From assembly GCF_006494425.1 (NCBI RefSeq), contig NZ_VHIV01000002.1, positions 868,001 to 932,000 on the forward strand: a stretch of DNA of 64,000 nt, in the 5' to 3' direction. Position numbers and translations under genes: made by a program. The stretch comes from Bacillus dicomae. Lineage in GTDB: Bacteria; Bacillota; Bacilli; Bacillales; Bacillaceae_G. Positions 1-8,541 of this stretch are shown here, piece by piece (position 1 is the stretch's first letter; each line of letters starts with the position of its first letter). The notes below the pieces were generated by a model, which ran no database searches, had not been told where the DNA came from, and worked only from the letters and a program-made list of their open reading frames with translations.

Positions 1-1150
1 TTCATTATTACTTCCTCTTGTTATCTTATGTGTGCTGGGAGTTATAATGGTATATAGTTCTAGTTCCATTGTTGCGATTTCGAGGTTTGATAAACCAGCA
101 AATTTCTTTTTTAAAAGACAATTAATTACTTTAGCTGCTGGGACAATAGTATTAATAATTCTTGCTATTATCCCATATAAAGTGTGGAGAAAACGAATCT
201 TTTTATTGGGGAGTTATGGAATTAGTGTAGCATTATTAGCAGCAGCTGCCTTCTTTGCTAAAGCAGTAAATGGTGCAAATGGATGGATATTTGGAATACA
301 GCCTGCAGAATTTGTTAAGATAACAGTTATTCTCGTATTGGCTCATTTCTTTGCGAAGAGGCAAGAAACGAATACGTCTGTTTTTAAAGGATCAGGACCA
401 GTACTTTTAGGTGTTGGTTTAATCATGTTTTTAATTTTAAAGCAAAATGACTTAGGTACCGATTTGTTAATTGCAGGAACGGTAGGAATTATGTTCTTTT
501 GTTCAGGAGTTAATGTTAACTTGTGGATAAAAAGATTCTTGTTAACTTCTATAGTATGGGTTCCGGCGTTGTATTTCCTCGGGAACTATAAATTAAGTCT
601 GTACCAAAAAGCCCGGTTTACTGTGTTTCTTGATCCATTTAGCGATCCGCAAAAGGATGGATTCCAATTAATAAATTCATTTATTGGAATTGCTTCAGGT
701 GGGCTAAATGGTAGAGGGTTAGGAAATAGTGTACAAAAGTATGGTTACTTACCAGAACCACAAACGGATTTTATAATGGCAATTATATCTGAAGAACTTG
801 GTTTTATAGGTGTGGCTATTATTTTAGTCTGTTTATTGCTTATAATTATTCGGGCGTTTAGAGTTGCACAAAAGTGTAAAGATCCATTTGGAAGTTTAAT
901 AGCCATCGGAATTGCAAGTTTGTTTGGAGTACAAACGTTTGTTAATGTCGGTGGTATGTCTGGATTAATACCACTTACGGGAGTTCCTTTACCGTTTGTT
1001 AGTTATGGCGGGAGTTCCTTATTAGCTAATCTACTCGCGATGGGGATATTATTAAATATTGCTAGTTATGTAAAACGACAAGAGAAACAACAAAATGAGG
1101 TAGTTAAAGAAAGAGAACAAGGTGGACCACATCTTGTAGTTGTAAAATAA
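1..1150 (+). CDS. ftsW: Cell division SEDS glycosyltransferase FtsW (5' end outside window)
   Basis: This is a SEDS-family integral membrane protein that polymerises lipid II into septal peptidoglycan with a partner class B PBP. The reading frame is open to the left edge (first full codon at base 2), so the start and first membrane segment are missing. An internal GTG at 32 is not the start, because the codons before it encode the usual hydrophobic first helix. Visible family signatures are MVYSSSS, the LPEPQTDFI loop with its conserved Asp, and FVSYGGSSLL near the C-terminus. It is a paralogue of spoVE at 37893. Lying directly upstream of pyc is the usual Bacillus arrangement, which supports FtsW over RodA. 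A terminator follows the stop. Confidence 0.93.
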   Translation, partial: SLLLPLVILCVLGVIMVYSSSSIVAISRFDKPANFFFKRQLITLAAGTIVLIILAIIPYKVWRKRIFLLGSYGISVALLAAAAFFAKAVNGANGWIFGIQPAEFVKITVILVLAHFFAKRQETNTSVFKGSGPVLLGVGLIMFLILKQNDLGTDLLIAGTVGIMFFCSGVNVNLWIKRFLLTSIVWVPALYFLGNYKLSLYQKARFTVFLDPFSDPQKDGFQLINSFIGIASGGLNGRGLGNSVQKYGYLPEPQTDFIMAIISEELGFIGVAIILVCLLLIIIRAFRVAQKCKDPFGSLIAIGIASLFGVQTFVNVGGMSGLIPLTGVPLPFVSYGGSSLLANLLAMGILLNIASYVKRQEKQQNEVVKEREQGGPHLVVVK

Positions 1151-1190
1151 AAACACATTGTGCTTTAGAGCGCGATGTGTTTTTTTATTT
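1151..1190 (+). terminator. Rho-independent terminator after ftsW
   Basis: AAACACAT (1151-1158) pairs with ATGTGTTT (1175-1182), followed by a T-rich run. It begins directly after the ftsW stop codon. Confidence 0.8.
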
Positions 1191-1238
1191 TTAAGTAGTT
1201 TTAAATGTGATGTATTAATTTCCGTTTTAATTAAAAAA

Positions 1239-1266
1239 TATATCACATTTAATTAAATGTGATATA
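1239..1266. promoter_or_regulatory. 28-bp perfect palindrome upstream of the pyc promoter
   Basis: TATATCACATTTAA is followed directly by its exact reverse complement. A further half-site-like TTAAATGTGAT lies at 1201-1211. The palindrome ends eight bases before the -35 element, which fits an operator. No T-run follows, so it is not an ordinary terminator. The regulator is not identified. Confidence 0.5.
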
Positions 1267-1274
1267 CAATTAAG

Positions 1275-1304
1275 TTGTTAGAAAAGGAAGAGGTATGCTA
1301 TACT
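1275..1304 (+). promoter_or_regulatory. Probable sigma-A promoter of pyc
   Basis: -35 TTGTTA (1275-1280), an 18-bp spacer, and an extended -10 TGC-TATACT (-10 hexamer 1299-1304). It implies a 5' leader of about 170 nt before pyc. Confidence 0.6.
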
Positions 1305-1483
1305 ATTTTTGTGAAACAAATTGCACAGAAAACTTATCATTTGTTAAAAAATAAGGTATGATGGATAAAAATAAAGTGAAGCTTTCTAAGTATAATATAA
1401 TGTGGAAAGTGAAGAACTTCACGCTTTTTAAGGTGTGTATATATTTTATCTCTAGAGTGGTAGGAAAGTAGAGGGGGAAAATC

Positions 1484-4400
1484 ATGACAAAGCTGCAACG
1501 TATTCAAAAAGTATTGGTAGCTAACCGTGGAGAGATTGCAATTCGTGTGTTTCGAGCTTGTTCGGAACTAGGATTAAAAACAGTTGCAATCTATTCTAAA
1601 GAGGATAGTGGTTCTTATCATCGCTATAAAGCCGATGAATCCTATTTAGTTGGGGAAGGAAAAAAACCAATTGATGCTTATCTAGATATTGAAGGCATTA
1701 TTGAGATTGCGAAAAGTAATCATGTAGATGCAATCCACCCTGGATATGGTTTCTTGTCAGAAAATATTCAATTCGCGAAACGTTGTGAAGAAGAAGGAAT
1801 TATCTTTATCGGTCCGAAAAGTAAGCATTTAGATATGTTTGGAGATAAAGTGAAAGCAAGAACACAAGCGCAGCTAGCACAAATTCCAGTTATTCCTGGA
1901 AGTGATGGACCAGTAGATTCGTTAGAAGAAGTTAAAGAATTCGCTGAAAAGTATGATTACCCGATTATTATTAAAGCTTCCCTTGGCGGTGGCGGTCGTG
2001 GTATGCGTATTGTACGTAATAGTGAAGAATTAAGAGAATCGTATAATCGAGCGAAGTCAGAAGCGAAAGCAGCCTTTGGTAATGATGAAGTATACGTAGA
2101 AAAATTCGTTGAAAAACCTAAACATATAGAAGTTCAAATTTTAGCAGATGAAGAGGGCAATGTTGTTCATTTATACGAGCGAGACTGTTCTGTACAACGT
2201 CGTCATCAAAAAGTAGTAGAAATTGCACCTAGTGTGTCGCTTTCAGATGATTTGCGTCAGCGTATTTGTGATGCCGCTGTTAAGTTAACGAAAAATGTAA
2301 ATTATTTAAACGCAGGAACAGTTGAATTCCTTGTAAAAGATGATAATTTCTATTTCATCGAAGTAAATCCACGTGTTCAAGTAGAACATACGATTACAGA
2401 AATGATTACAGGGGTAGATATCGTTCAATCACAAATTTTAATAGCTGATGGACATGTATTACATAGTAAAATGGTAGGCGTTCCGAAGCAAGAAGAAGTT
2501 GTTGTACATGGATTTGCAATCCAATCTCGTGTAACGACTGAGGATCCACTAAATAATTTCATGCCGGATACAGGGAAAATTATGGCGTATCGATCAGGCG
2601 GTGGTTTTGGGGTGCGTCTTGATACAGGTAATAGTTTCCAAGGTGCTGTTATTACACCGTACTACGATTCTTTACTTGTAAAAGTTACAACATGGGCGCT
2701 TACTTTTGAACAAGCTGCTGCAAAAATGGAACGTAACTTAAAAGAATTCCGTATTCGTGGTATTAAAACTAATATTCCATTCCTAGAGAATGTAGTAAAA
2801 CATAAAAACTTCTTATCAGGGGAATATGACACTTCATTTATTGATGCGTCACCTGAACTATTCTTGTTCCCGAAACGTAAAGACCGCGGAACGAAAATGT
2901 TAAATTACATCGGGACAGTAACAGTAAATGGCTTCCCGGGAGTAGGGAAAAAAGAGAAACCAATTTTCCCAGATGCTCGTATACCGAATGTATTACATTC
3001 AGATCCAATCCAAAATGGAACGAAACAAATTTTGGATGAGCGTGGAGCAGACGGATTAGTAAAGTGGGTACAAGATCAAAAACGTGTACTTTTAACAGAT
3101 ACAACATTCCGTGATGCACATCAGTCATTACTTGCAACGCGTATTCGTACAAAGGATTTACATCAAATTGCAGAGCCGACAGCGAGAATGTTACCGAACT
3201 TATTCTCAGCGGAAATGTGGGGCGGTGCAACGTTTGATGTTGCCTATCGTTTCTTAAAAGAAGATCCATGGGAACGATTACTAGATCTTCGTGAAAAAAT
3301 GCCAAACGTTTTATTCCAAATGTTGCTTCGTTCTTCAAACGCAGTAGGTTACAAAAACTATCCGGATAATTTAATTCAAAAGTTTGTGGAATGTTCTGCT
3401 CAAGCTGGAATTGATGTGTTCCGTATTTTTGATAGCTTAAACTGGGTAGAAGGTATGAGAGTTGCAATTGATGCTGTACGAGATACTGGTAAAATTGCAG
3501 AAGCAACAATGTGCTACACAGGAGATATTCATGATCCGTTACGTAATAAATATGATTTAAATTACTATAAAAATTTAGCAAAAGAATTAGAAGCATCAGG
3601 AGCTCACATTTTAGGTATTAAAGATATGGCGGGCTTACTAAAACCAAACGCAGCATATGATTTAGTTTCAGCATTAAAAGAGACGGTATCGATTCCGATT
3701 CACCTGCACACACACGATACGAGTGGAAATGGTATATTAACGTATACGAAAGCAATTGAAGCAGGTGTTGACATTGTCGATGTAGCAGTAAGTTCTATGG
3801 CTGGTCAAACGTCACAACCAAGTGCGAACACGCTATACTATGCGTTAGGTGGAAACGAAAGACAGCCAGATGTTAATATAGATTCATTAGAAAAACTATC
3901 TCATTACTGGGAAGATGTACGTAAATACTACGCACCATTTGAAAGTGGCATGAATGCTCCTCATACAGAGGTATATATGCACGAAATGCCTGGCGGACAG
4001 TATAGTAATTTACAACAACAAGCGAAAGCGGTTGGCTTAGGAGATCGCTTCGATGAAGTGAAAGTAATGTACCGCCGTGTGAATGACATGTTTGGTGATA
4101 TTGTTAAAGTAACGCCATCATCTAAAGTTGTCGGTGATATGGCATTATTCATGGTTCAAAATCATTTAACAGAACAAGATGTTTTAGAGCGTGGACATTC
4201 TATGGACTTCCCAGGATCTGTTGTTGAAATGTTCTCTGGAGACTTAGGACAACCATATGGTGGTTTCCCGAAAAAGTTACAAGAAATTATTTTAAAAGGG
4301 AAAGAACCATTAACAGTAAGACCGGGTGAATTATTAGAGCCAGTAGATTTTGACGCGTTAAAAGAAGAGTTATTCCATAAACTTGGACGCGAAGTGACGA

Positions 4401-4930
4401 TGTTTGATGTAGTTGCATATGCATTATATCCAAAAGTCTTTATGGATTACGAAAAAGTTGCTGAGCTTTATGGAAATGTATCTGTGCTTGATACACCGAC
4501 ATTCTTCTATGGTATGAGACTTGGTGAAGAAATCGATGTGGAAATTGAACAAGGTAAAACATTGATGGTTAAACTAGTATCAATCGGAGAGCCACAGCCA
4601 GATGGAAATCGTGTTCTTTACTTGGAGTTTAACGGTCAACCACGTGAGATTGTTGTGAAAGACGAAAGTGTGAAAGCAACAGTTGCACAACGCGTGAAAG
4701 GAAACCGTGAAAATCCAAACCACATTAGCGCAACAATGCCAGGAACGGTTATTAAAGTAGTTGTAAAAGAAGGCGATGAAGTGAAAAAAGGCGATTCTAT
4801 GGCAATTACAGAAGCGATGAAAATGGAAACGACAGTTCAAGCTCCGTTCAATGGTAAAGTGAAAAAAGTATATGTTAACGATGGAGATGCAATTCAAACG
4901 GGAGACTTACTCATTGAATTAGATCACTAA
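1484..4930 (+). CDS. pyc: Pyruvate carboxylase
   Basis: This biotin-dependent anaplerotic enzyme carboxylates pyruvate to oxaloacetate with ATP and bicarbonate in the cytosol. At 1148 aa it is a full single-chain PYC. The N-terminal biotin carboxylase/ATP-grasp part spans about residues 1-460, with a GGGGRGMR glycine loop near 167. The carboxyltransferase domain starts near 535 (DTTFRDAHQSL) and has the metal-binding HLHTHDT near 738. The C-terminal biotinyl domain carries AMKMET with biotin-accepting Lys1113. The ATG has a GAGGGGG SD. It is monocistronic, bounded by terminators. Regulation may involve the upstream palindrome and leader. No disruption is seen. Confidence 0.98.
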   Translation: MTKLQRIQKVLVANRGEIAIRVFRACSELGLKTVAIYSKEDSGSYHRYKADESYLVGEGKKPIDAYLDIEGIIEIAKSNHVDAIHPGYGFLSENIQFAKRCEEEGIIFIGPKSKHLDMFGDKVKARTQAQLAQIPVIPGSDGPVDSLEEVKEFAEKYDYPIIIKASLGGGGRGMRIVRNSEELRESYNRAKSEAKAAFGNDEVYVEKFVEKPKHIEVQILADEEGNVVHLYERDCSVQRRHQKVVEIAPSVSLSDDLRQRICDAAVKLTKNVNYLNAGTVEFLVKDDNFYFIEVNPRVQVEHTITEMITGVDIVQSQILIADGHVLHSKMVGVPKQEEVVVHGFAIQSRVTTEDPLNNFMPDTGKIMAYRSGGGFGVRLDTGNSFQGAVITPYYDSLLVKVTTWALTFEQAAAKMERNLKEFRIRGIKTNIPFLENVVKHKNFLSGEYDTSFIDASPELFLFPKRKDRGTKMLNYIGTVTVNGFPGVGKKEKPIFPDARIPNVLHSDPIQNGTKQILDERGADGLVKWVQDQKRVLLTDTTFRDAHQSLLATRIRTKDLHQIAEPTARMLPNLFSAEMWGGATFDVAYRFLKEDPWERLLDLREKMPNVLFQMLLRSSNAVGYKNYPDNLIQKFVECSAQAGIDVFRIFDSLNWVEGMRVAIDAVRDTGKIAEATMCYTGDIHDPLRNKYDLNYYKNLAKELEASGAHILGIKDMAGLLKPNAAYDLVSALKETVSIPIHLHTHDTSGNGILTYTKAIEAGVDIVDVAVSSMAGQTSQPSANTLYYALGGNERQPDVNIDSLEKLSHYWEDVRKYYAPFESGMNAPHTEVYMHEMPGGQYSNLQQQAKAVGLGDRFDEVKVMYRRVNDMFGDIVKVTPSSKVVGDMALFMVQNHLTEQDVLERGHSMDFPGSVVEMFSGDLGQPYGGFPKKLQEIILKGKEPLTVRPGELLEPVDFDALKEELFHKLGREVTMFDVVAYALYPKVFMDYEKVAELYGNVSVLDTPTFFYGMRLGEEIDVEIEQGKTLMVKLVSIGEPQPDGNRVLYLEFNGQPREIVVKDESVKATVAQRVKGNRENPNHISATMPGTVIKVVVKEGDEVKKGDSMAITEAMKMETTVQAPFNGKVKKVYVNDGDAIQTGDLLIELDH

Positions 4931-4935
4931 AATAA

Positions 4936-4968
4936 AAAAGAGTTGTGGAAACACAGCTCTTTTTTTAT
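4936..4968 (+). terminator. Terminator after pyc
   Basis: AAAGAGTTGTG pairs through a GAAA loop with CACAGCTCTTT, followed by a T-run. Confidence 0.85.
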
Positions 4969-4970
4969 TA

Positions 4971-5006
4971 CGAAAAAATACCTTGCCAATTCGGCAAGGT
5001 ATTTTC
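4971..5006 (-). terminator. Terminator of ctaA (bidirectional potential)
   Basis: ATACCTTGCC (4978-4987) and GGCAAGGTAT (4993-5002) form a 10-bp stem. Read on the minus strand it is followed by a T-run, which suits ctaA. The plus side also has TTTT and may back up the pyc terminator. Confidence 0.8.
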
Positions 5007-5008
5007 AT

Positions 5009-5944
5009 TTATTTTGTTTGTTTAGAAGTTGATGCAGCTTCTTTTGCATTCACTTTACTTCTTGTACCTAACATAACTAAATAGCATAGTACAGCAAACA
5101 AGCAAGAAATGAATAGTGAATGTAATAATGCCATTGCTAAACTAGCATTTGTAAATACGACTAAAATTCCTACTATAGCTTGAAGTGTAACAAGGATAAA
5201 TGAAATGATCCATCCCCAGTATACGACAGGCTGCTGCTTGTAGTGGCGAATAGCGAGAATCATCGCGTATAGTATCCAAGCGAAAATTAACATCGCTGCA
5301 ACTCTGTGTCCCATTTGAACCCATTCATGTAGTTGAGTTGGCATAGGTCTATTTTTGCTACATAAAGGAAAGTCTGGACAGGCTAAGCTAGCTCGTTCGT
5401 GACGCACTAAAGCCCCTGTGTAGACGACAATATAACTGTAAATTGTTACACCATAAATATGAAATTTCATTTTTTTGTCCATAATAAGTGAACGTGCATC
5501 AAATTTCTGGTCAATTTCAAAGATAAGACACGTTAATAAAATGACAGAAGCAAATGAAATTAAGGAAATACCGAAATGGATAGCAAGAACAGCTGGCATT
5601 TGTCCCCAAACAACCGCTGCGGCTCCCATTAATGCTTGTGCAACTAAAAATACGAAGGATAAAATTGCTAACGTTTTTGTTTCGCGCACATGTTTATAAT
5701 ATTTCCAGGACAAAATACAAAGGAGAGTGACAAGAATTCCTGCTGATCCTGATGTAAGGCGATGACTTAGTTCAATAATAGTTTCCATTGATAAATTAGA
5801 TGGAACAAATTCACCGTTACAAAGTGGCCATGATTTACCGCACCCTTGACCAGAACCGGTTTTTGTAACTAAAGCGCCTCCTAATAAAACTATTAATAAA
5901 TCAAGGCTTGTAATGACTGCTAACCATTTAATAAAGCGTTGCAA
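5009..5944 (-). CDS. ctaA: Heme A synthase CtaA
   Basis: CtaA oxidises the methyl group of heme O to the formyl group of heme A for cytochrome aa3/caa3 oxidase. It is a 311-aa polytopic membrane protein of the COX15/CtaA family. Visible features include the extracytoplasmic cysteine pair Cys35/Cys42 ([11 protein letters not shown]), a second pair in ACPDFPLC, and His residues in ELSHRLT and MGHRVAA typical of heme ligands. The start is TTG at 5944; no ATG in this frame fits the conserved N-terminus, and the SD is weak. It is divergent from ctaB across 497 bp, as in B. subtilis, where ResD activates it. Confidence 0.97.
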   Translation of the reverse strand: MQRFIKWLAVITSLDLLIVLLGGALVTKTGSGQGCGKSWPLCNGEFVPSNLSMETIIELSHRLTSGSAGILVTLLCILSWKYYKHVRETKTLAILSFVFLVAQALMGAAAVVWGQMPAVLAIHFGISLISFASVILLTCLIFEIDQKFDARSLIMDKKMKFHIYGVTIYSYIVVYTGALVRHERASLACPDFPLCSKNRPMPTQLHEWVQMGHRVAAMLIFAWILYAMILAIRHYKQQPVVYWGWIISFILVTLQAIVGILVVFTNASLAMALLHSLFISCLFAVLCYLVMLGTRSKVNAKEAASTSKQTK

Positions 5945-6441
5945 TCTCGTTCACCATCTTTCTGCTATGAAGTTATTGCGAAATATTTTCATTCCATTAT
6001 GTATAGAATAAAACGCGCTAGTTCCTATGATATATAAAAAATAATAAAATAGCAAAGAAATGGCGGGGGAAGACAGGGGAGAGAAAATGGGTGTGGAAAT
6101 AGAATATATAAGGGAATTTTTAGGTGAAAAATAGGCTATTTTGAAAAGAAATGGGGAGAATACGTGTTAAATATGACAAAAAAGTTTATTATAGAAGGTG
6201 ACATCATGTTATGATAAGGATAAGTAAGAATTAAGTTTTTTATATTCGACACAAAAAGTTCATGTTTTCTTCACAAAATGTTCGGGAAATATGATTTAAT
6301 ATATTGGAGTATGGGCGTAGATTAGTAGTAGAATGGGTTAACAATGTTTCTACTGTAATAATATTGCTATATAGAAGCAAAATATTTCATTTGAAATAGG
6401 CGCAAAAAGAAAGATGAAAGTTTTAAGAGGGGGTTAAAGTG
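5945..6441. promoter_or_regulatory. Divergent ctaA/ctaB control region
   Basis: This 497-bp AT-rich stretch has no credible ORF. TTCACAAA at 6270-6277 is the reverse complement of TTTGTGAA, the core of ResD-binding sites known from Bacillus cta promoters. Several weak -10-like AT blocks occur on both strands, but I cannot place either promoter with confidence. Confidence 0.45.
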
Positions 6442-7365
6442 ATGAACCATGCAACAAGTGAGCTGCATGATGAGTCTGCTGTTACAAGTGTACCGGAAAC
6501 AACTCGGTTACAAGATTTAAAAGCACTCGTTAAAATGGGGATTGTAAACTCAAATACACTTACTGTATTTACAGGATTTTGGTTGGCATTACACTTTAAT
6601 GGATTAAGTGTAATGGACAATTTGGATAAGTTATTTTTTACAATCGTTGGTTCTGGATTAGTTATGGCAGGGGTATGTTGTTTAAACAACTACATTGATC
6701 GAGATATCGATCCATTAATGGAAAGAACAAAGACTCGTCCAACGGTTACTGGAAAGTATAAACCAGGATTTGCACTTACATTTGGATTAGTTATATTACT
6801 ACTTGGGTTTGTATTTTTATTATTAACAACACCAATGGCAGTTTTAATGGGATTTATTGGTGCTTTCACATATGTTGTTCTATATAGTTTATGGACAAAG
6901 AGAAAGTATACACTAAATACTGTTGTAGGTAGTATATCTGGTGCAGTTCCACCTTTAATTGGATGGGCAGCAATCGATCCATCTTTAGGCCATCCAATTG
7001 CTTGGATGCTATTTTTAATTATGTTTATTTGGCAAATCCCACATTTCCTTGCATTAGCAATGAAACGTGTTGATGAATATCGAAATGCAGGAATTCCAAT
7101 GCTTCCTGTAGTTCATGGATTTGAAATTACGAAACGCCAAATTATGATTTGGACAGTATGTTTATTACCACTACCATTTTATATGAGTGGACTAGGGATA
7201 ACATTTATGGTAATTGCAACACTGCTTAACATCGGATGGATCGTTTTAGGATTTTATGGCTTCCGTAAGAAAGATGACATCAAATGGTCTGTACAAATGT
7301 TTGTTTATTCCCTAAATTATTTAACAATCTTATTTGTATCAATGATTGTAGTTACATTCTTCTAA
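6442..7365 (+). CDS. ctaB: Protoheme IX farnesyltransferase (heme O synthase) CtaB
   Basis: CtaB transfers a farnesyl group from farnesyl diphosphate to protoheme, making heme O, the substrate of CtaA. This 307-aa UbiA-family membrane prenyltransferase has the Asp-rich prenyl-diphosphate motif NNYIDRDID near residues 85-93, a second conserved loop with [11 protein letters not shown], and about nine hydrophobic segments. ATG 6442 is preferred because AGAGGGGG lies eight bases upstream; GTG at 6439 is an adjacent alternative. It is the first gene of the cta structural cluster, 93 bp before ctaC. Confidence 0.97.
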   Translation: MNHATSELHDESAVTSVPETTRLQDLKALVKMGIVNSNTLTVFTGFWLALHFNGLSVMDNLDKLFFTIVGSGLVMAGVCCLNNYIDRDIDPLMERTKTRPTVTGKYKPGFALTFGLVILLLGFVFLLLTTPMAVLMGFIGAFTYVVLYSLWTKRKYTLNTVVGSISGAVPPLIGWAAIDPSLGHPIAWMLFLIMFIWQIPHFLALAMKRVDEYRNAGIPMLPVVHGFEITKRQIMIWTVCLLPLPFYMSGLGITFMVIATLLNIGWIVLGFYGFRKKDDIKWSVQMFVYSLNYLTILFVSMIVVTFF

Positions 7366-7458
7366 GACAACGACATAATTGGATTTCTTTACGTTGAGAT
7401 TTACTTTACTTAACTATAAAGTACAATCTAATTCACAAGGAAAGTGGGGGTTGTTTGT

Positions 7459-8508
7459 ATGAAGAAACAGTGGCGACTGCTTTCGTTCGTTTCACTGCTG
7501 GCTTTACTGTTAGGGGGATGCGGTAAAGCCTTTCAATCTACTTTAATTCCGCAAGGAGAAGTAGCAAAAATGCAATATGATCTGCTCTTACTAGCAAGTG
7601 CGATCATGGTAGGAGTAGTACTAGTAGTTACTATTATTTTCTTATATGTAATTGTGCGTTTCCGACAAAAGAAAGGTCAGGAAGATTATATTCCAGAGCA
7701 AGTTGAAGGAAATCACAAACTAGAAATTATATGGACAGTTATTCCGATTATTCTTTTACTAATCTTAGCTGTTCCGACGGTTACATATACATTCAAACTT
7801 GCTGATGTAAGTGCGATGGAGAAAAAGAATATTGATAAAGATACTATCGTTGTTGATGTAACAGCGAATCTTTATTGGTGGGAATTTTCTTATAAATCAG
7901 AAAAAATAGTAACTTCTCAAGATTTAGTCATCCCCACAGGTAAGAAAGTGTATTTGAATTTGAAGGGTGCCGATATTAAACATTCGTTTTGGGTTCCATC
8001 TTTAGCTGGGAAAATGGATACAAATACAGATAATGTGAACAAAATGTGGTTAAAGGCAGATAAATCGGGCACTTATAATGGTTTTTGTACAGAATTTTGC
8101 GGCCCATCACATTCTTTAATGCAATTCAAAGTGAAAGCTTTAGATGAAAGCGAGTACAAACAGTGGCTTGCTGATATGAAGAAGATTGATGGAAAGAAAG
8201 AAGTAGCTTCAACAAAGGCACAAGAAGGCCAAGAAATATTTAATAAAAGCTGTATTGGTTGTCACGCAGTTGGATCTAATGATAGTAGACCACCTTCCGC
8301 TCGTATCGCGCCAAACTTAGCAAACTTTGCGGATCGCGATATGGTTGCCGGTATTGCCGAAAACAATGAAGAAAACTTAAAAAAATGGCTGAAGGATCCT
8401 GAAAATATGAAACCAGGAAATAAAATGACTGGTAAATATGGCAACTTAACGGATGATCAAATTGATGCATTAAATGCATACTTACAAACGTTAAAAGTTG
8501 AAAAGTAA
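7459..8508 (+). CDS. ctaC: Cytochrome c oxidase (caa3-type) subunit II
   Basis: This membrane-anchored subunit receives electrons and passes them through CuA to subunit I. It is 349 aa with a lipoprotein signal (LLLGGC, lipidated Cys21), two membrane helices, and a periplasmic-type cupredoxin domain carrying the CuA motif CTEFCGPSHSLM. A C-terminal cytochrome c domain has the covalent heme motif CIGCH. The fused cytochrome c is diagnostic of the caa3 type. ATG 7459 follows a GTGGGGG SD at suitable spacing; GTG 7444 would spoil the signal peptide. It lies directly before ctaD. Confidence 0.97.
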   Translation: MKKQWRLLSFVSLLALLLGGCGKAFQSTLIPQGEVAKMQYDLLLLASAIMVGVVLVVTIIFLYVIVRFRQKKGQEDYIPEQVEGNHKLEIIWTVIPIILLLILAVPTVTYTFKLADVSAMEKKNIDKDTIVVDVTANLYWWEFSYKSEKIVTSQDLVIPTGKKVYLNLKGADIKHSFWVPSLAGKMDTNTDNVNKMWLKADKSGTYNGFCTEFCGPSHSLMQFKVKALDESEYKQWLADMKKIDGKKEVASTKAQEGQEIFNKSCIGCHAVGSNDSRPPSARIAPNLANFADRDMVAGIAENNEENLKKWLKDPENMKPGNKMTGKYGNLTDDQIDALNAYLQTLKVEK

Positions 8509-8541
8509 AGAGGGATTATTCGCGAAGGGGAGGTTGAAAAC

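Larger units (their letters stand above)
1191..1483. other. Gene-free pyc upstream region with palindrome, promoter and possible leader structure
   Basis: No credible ORF is present. The stretch holds a 28-bp perfect palindrome, a sigma-A-like promoter, and a leader in which GTGAAG occurs twice (1376-1381 and 1409-1414). Either copy could pair with CTTCAC (1417-1422), which is followed by GCTTTTT. The last feature is the pyc SD, GAGGGGG, about seven bases before the ATG. Confidence 0.6.

Noticed and set aside
2838-3596. 252-codon ORF on the minus strand inside pyc
   Set aside because: It is fully antisense to a highly conserved coding region, has low-complexity Leu/His/Tyr-rich composition and no SD or domain. 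It is a shadow of the pyc codon pattern.
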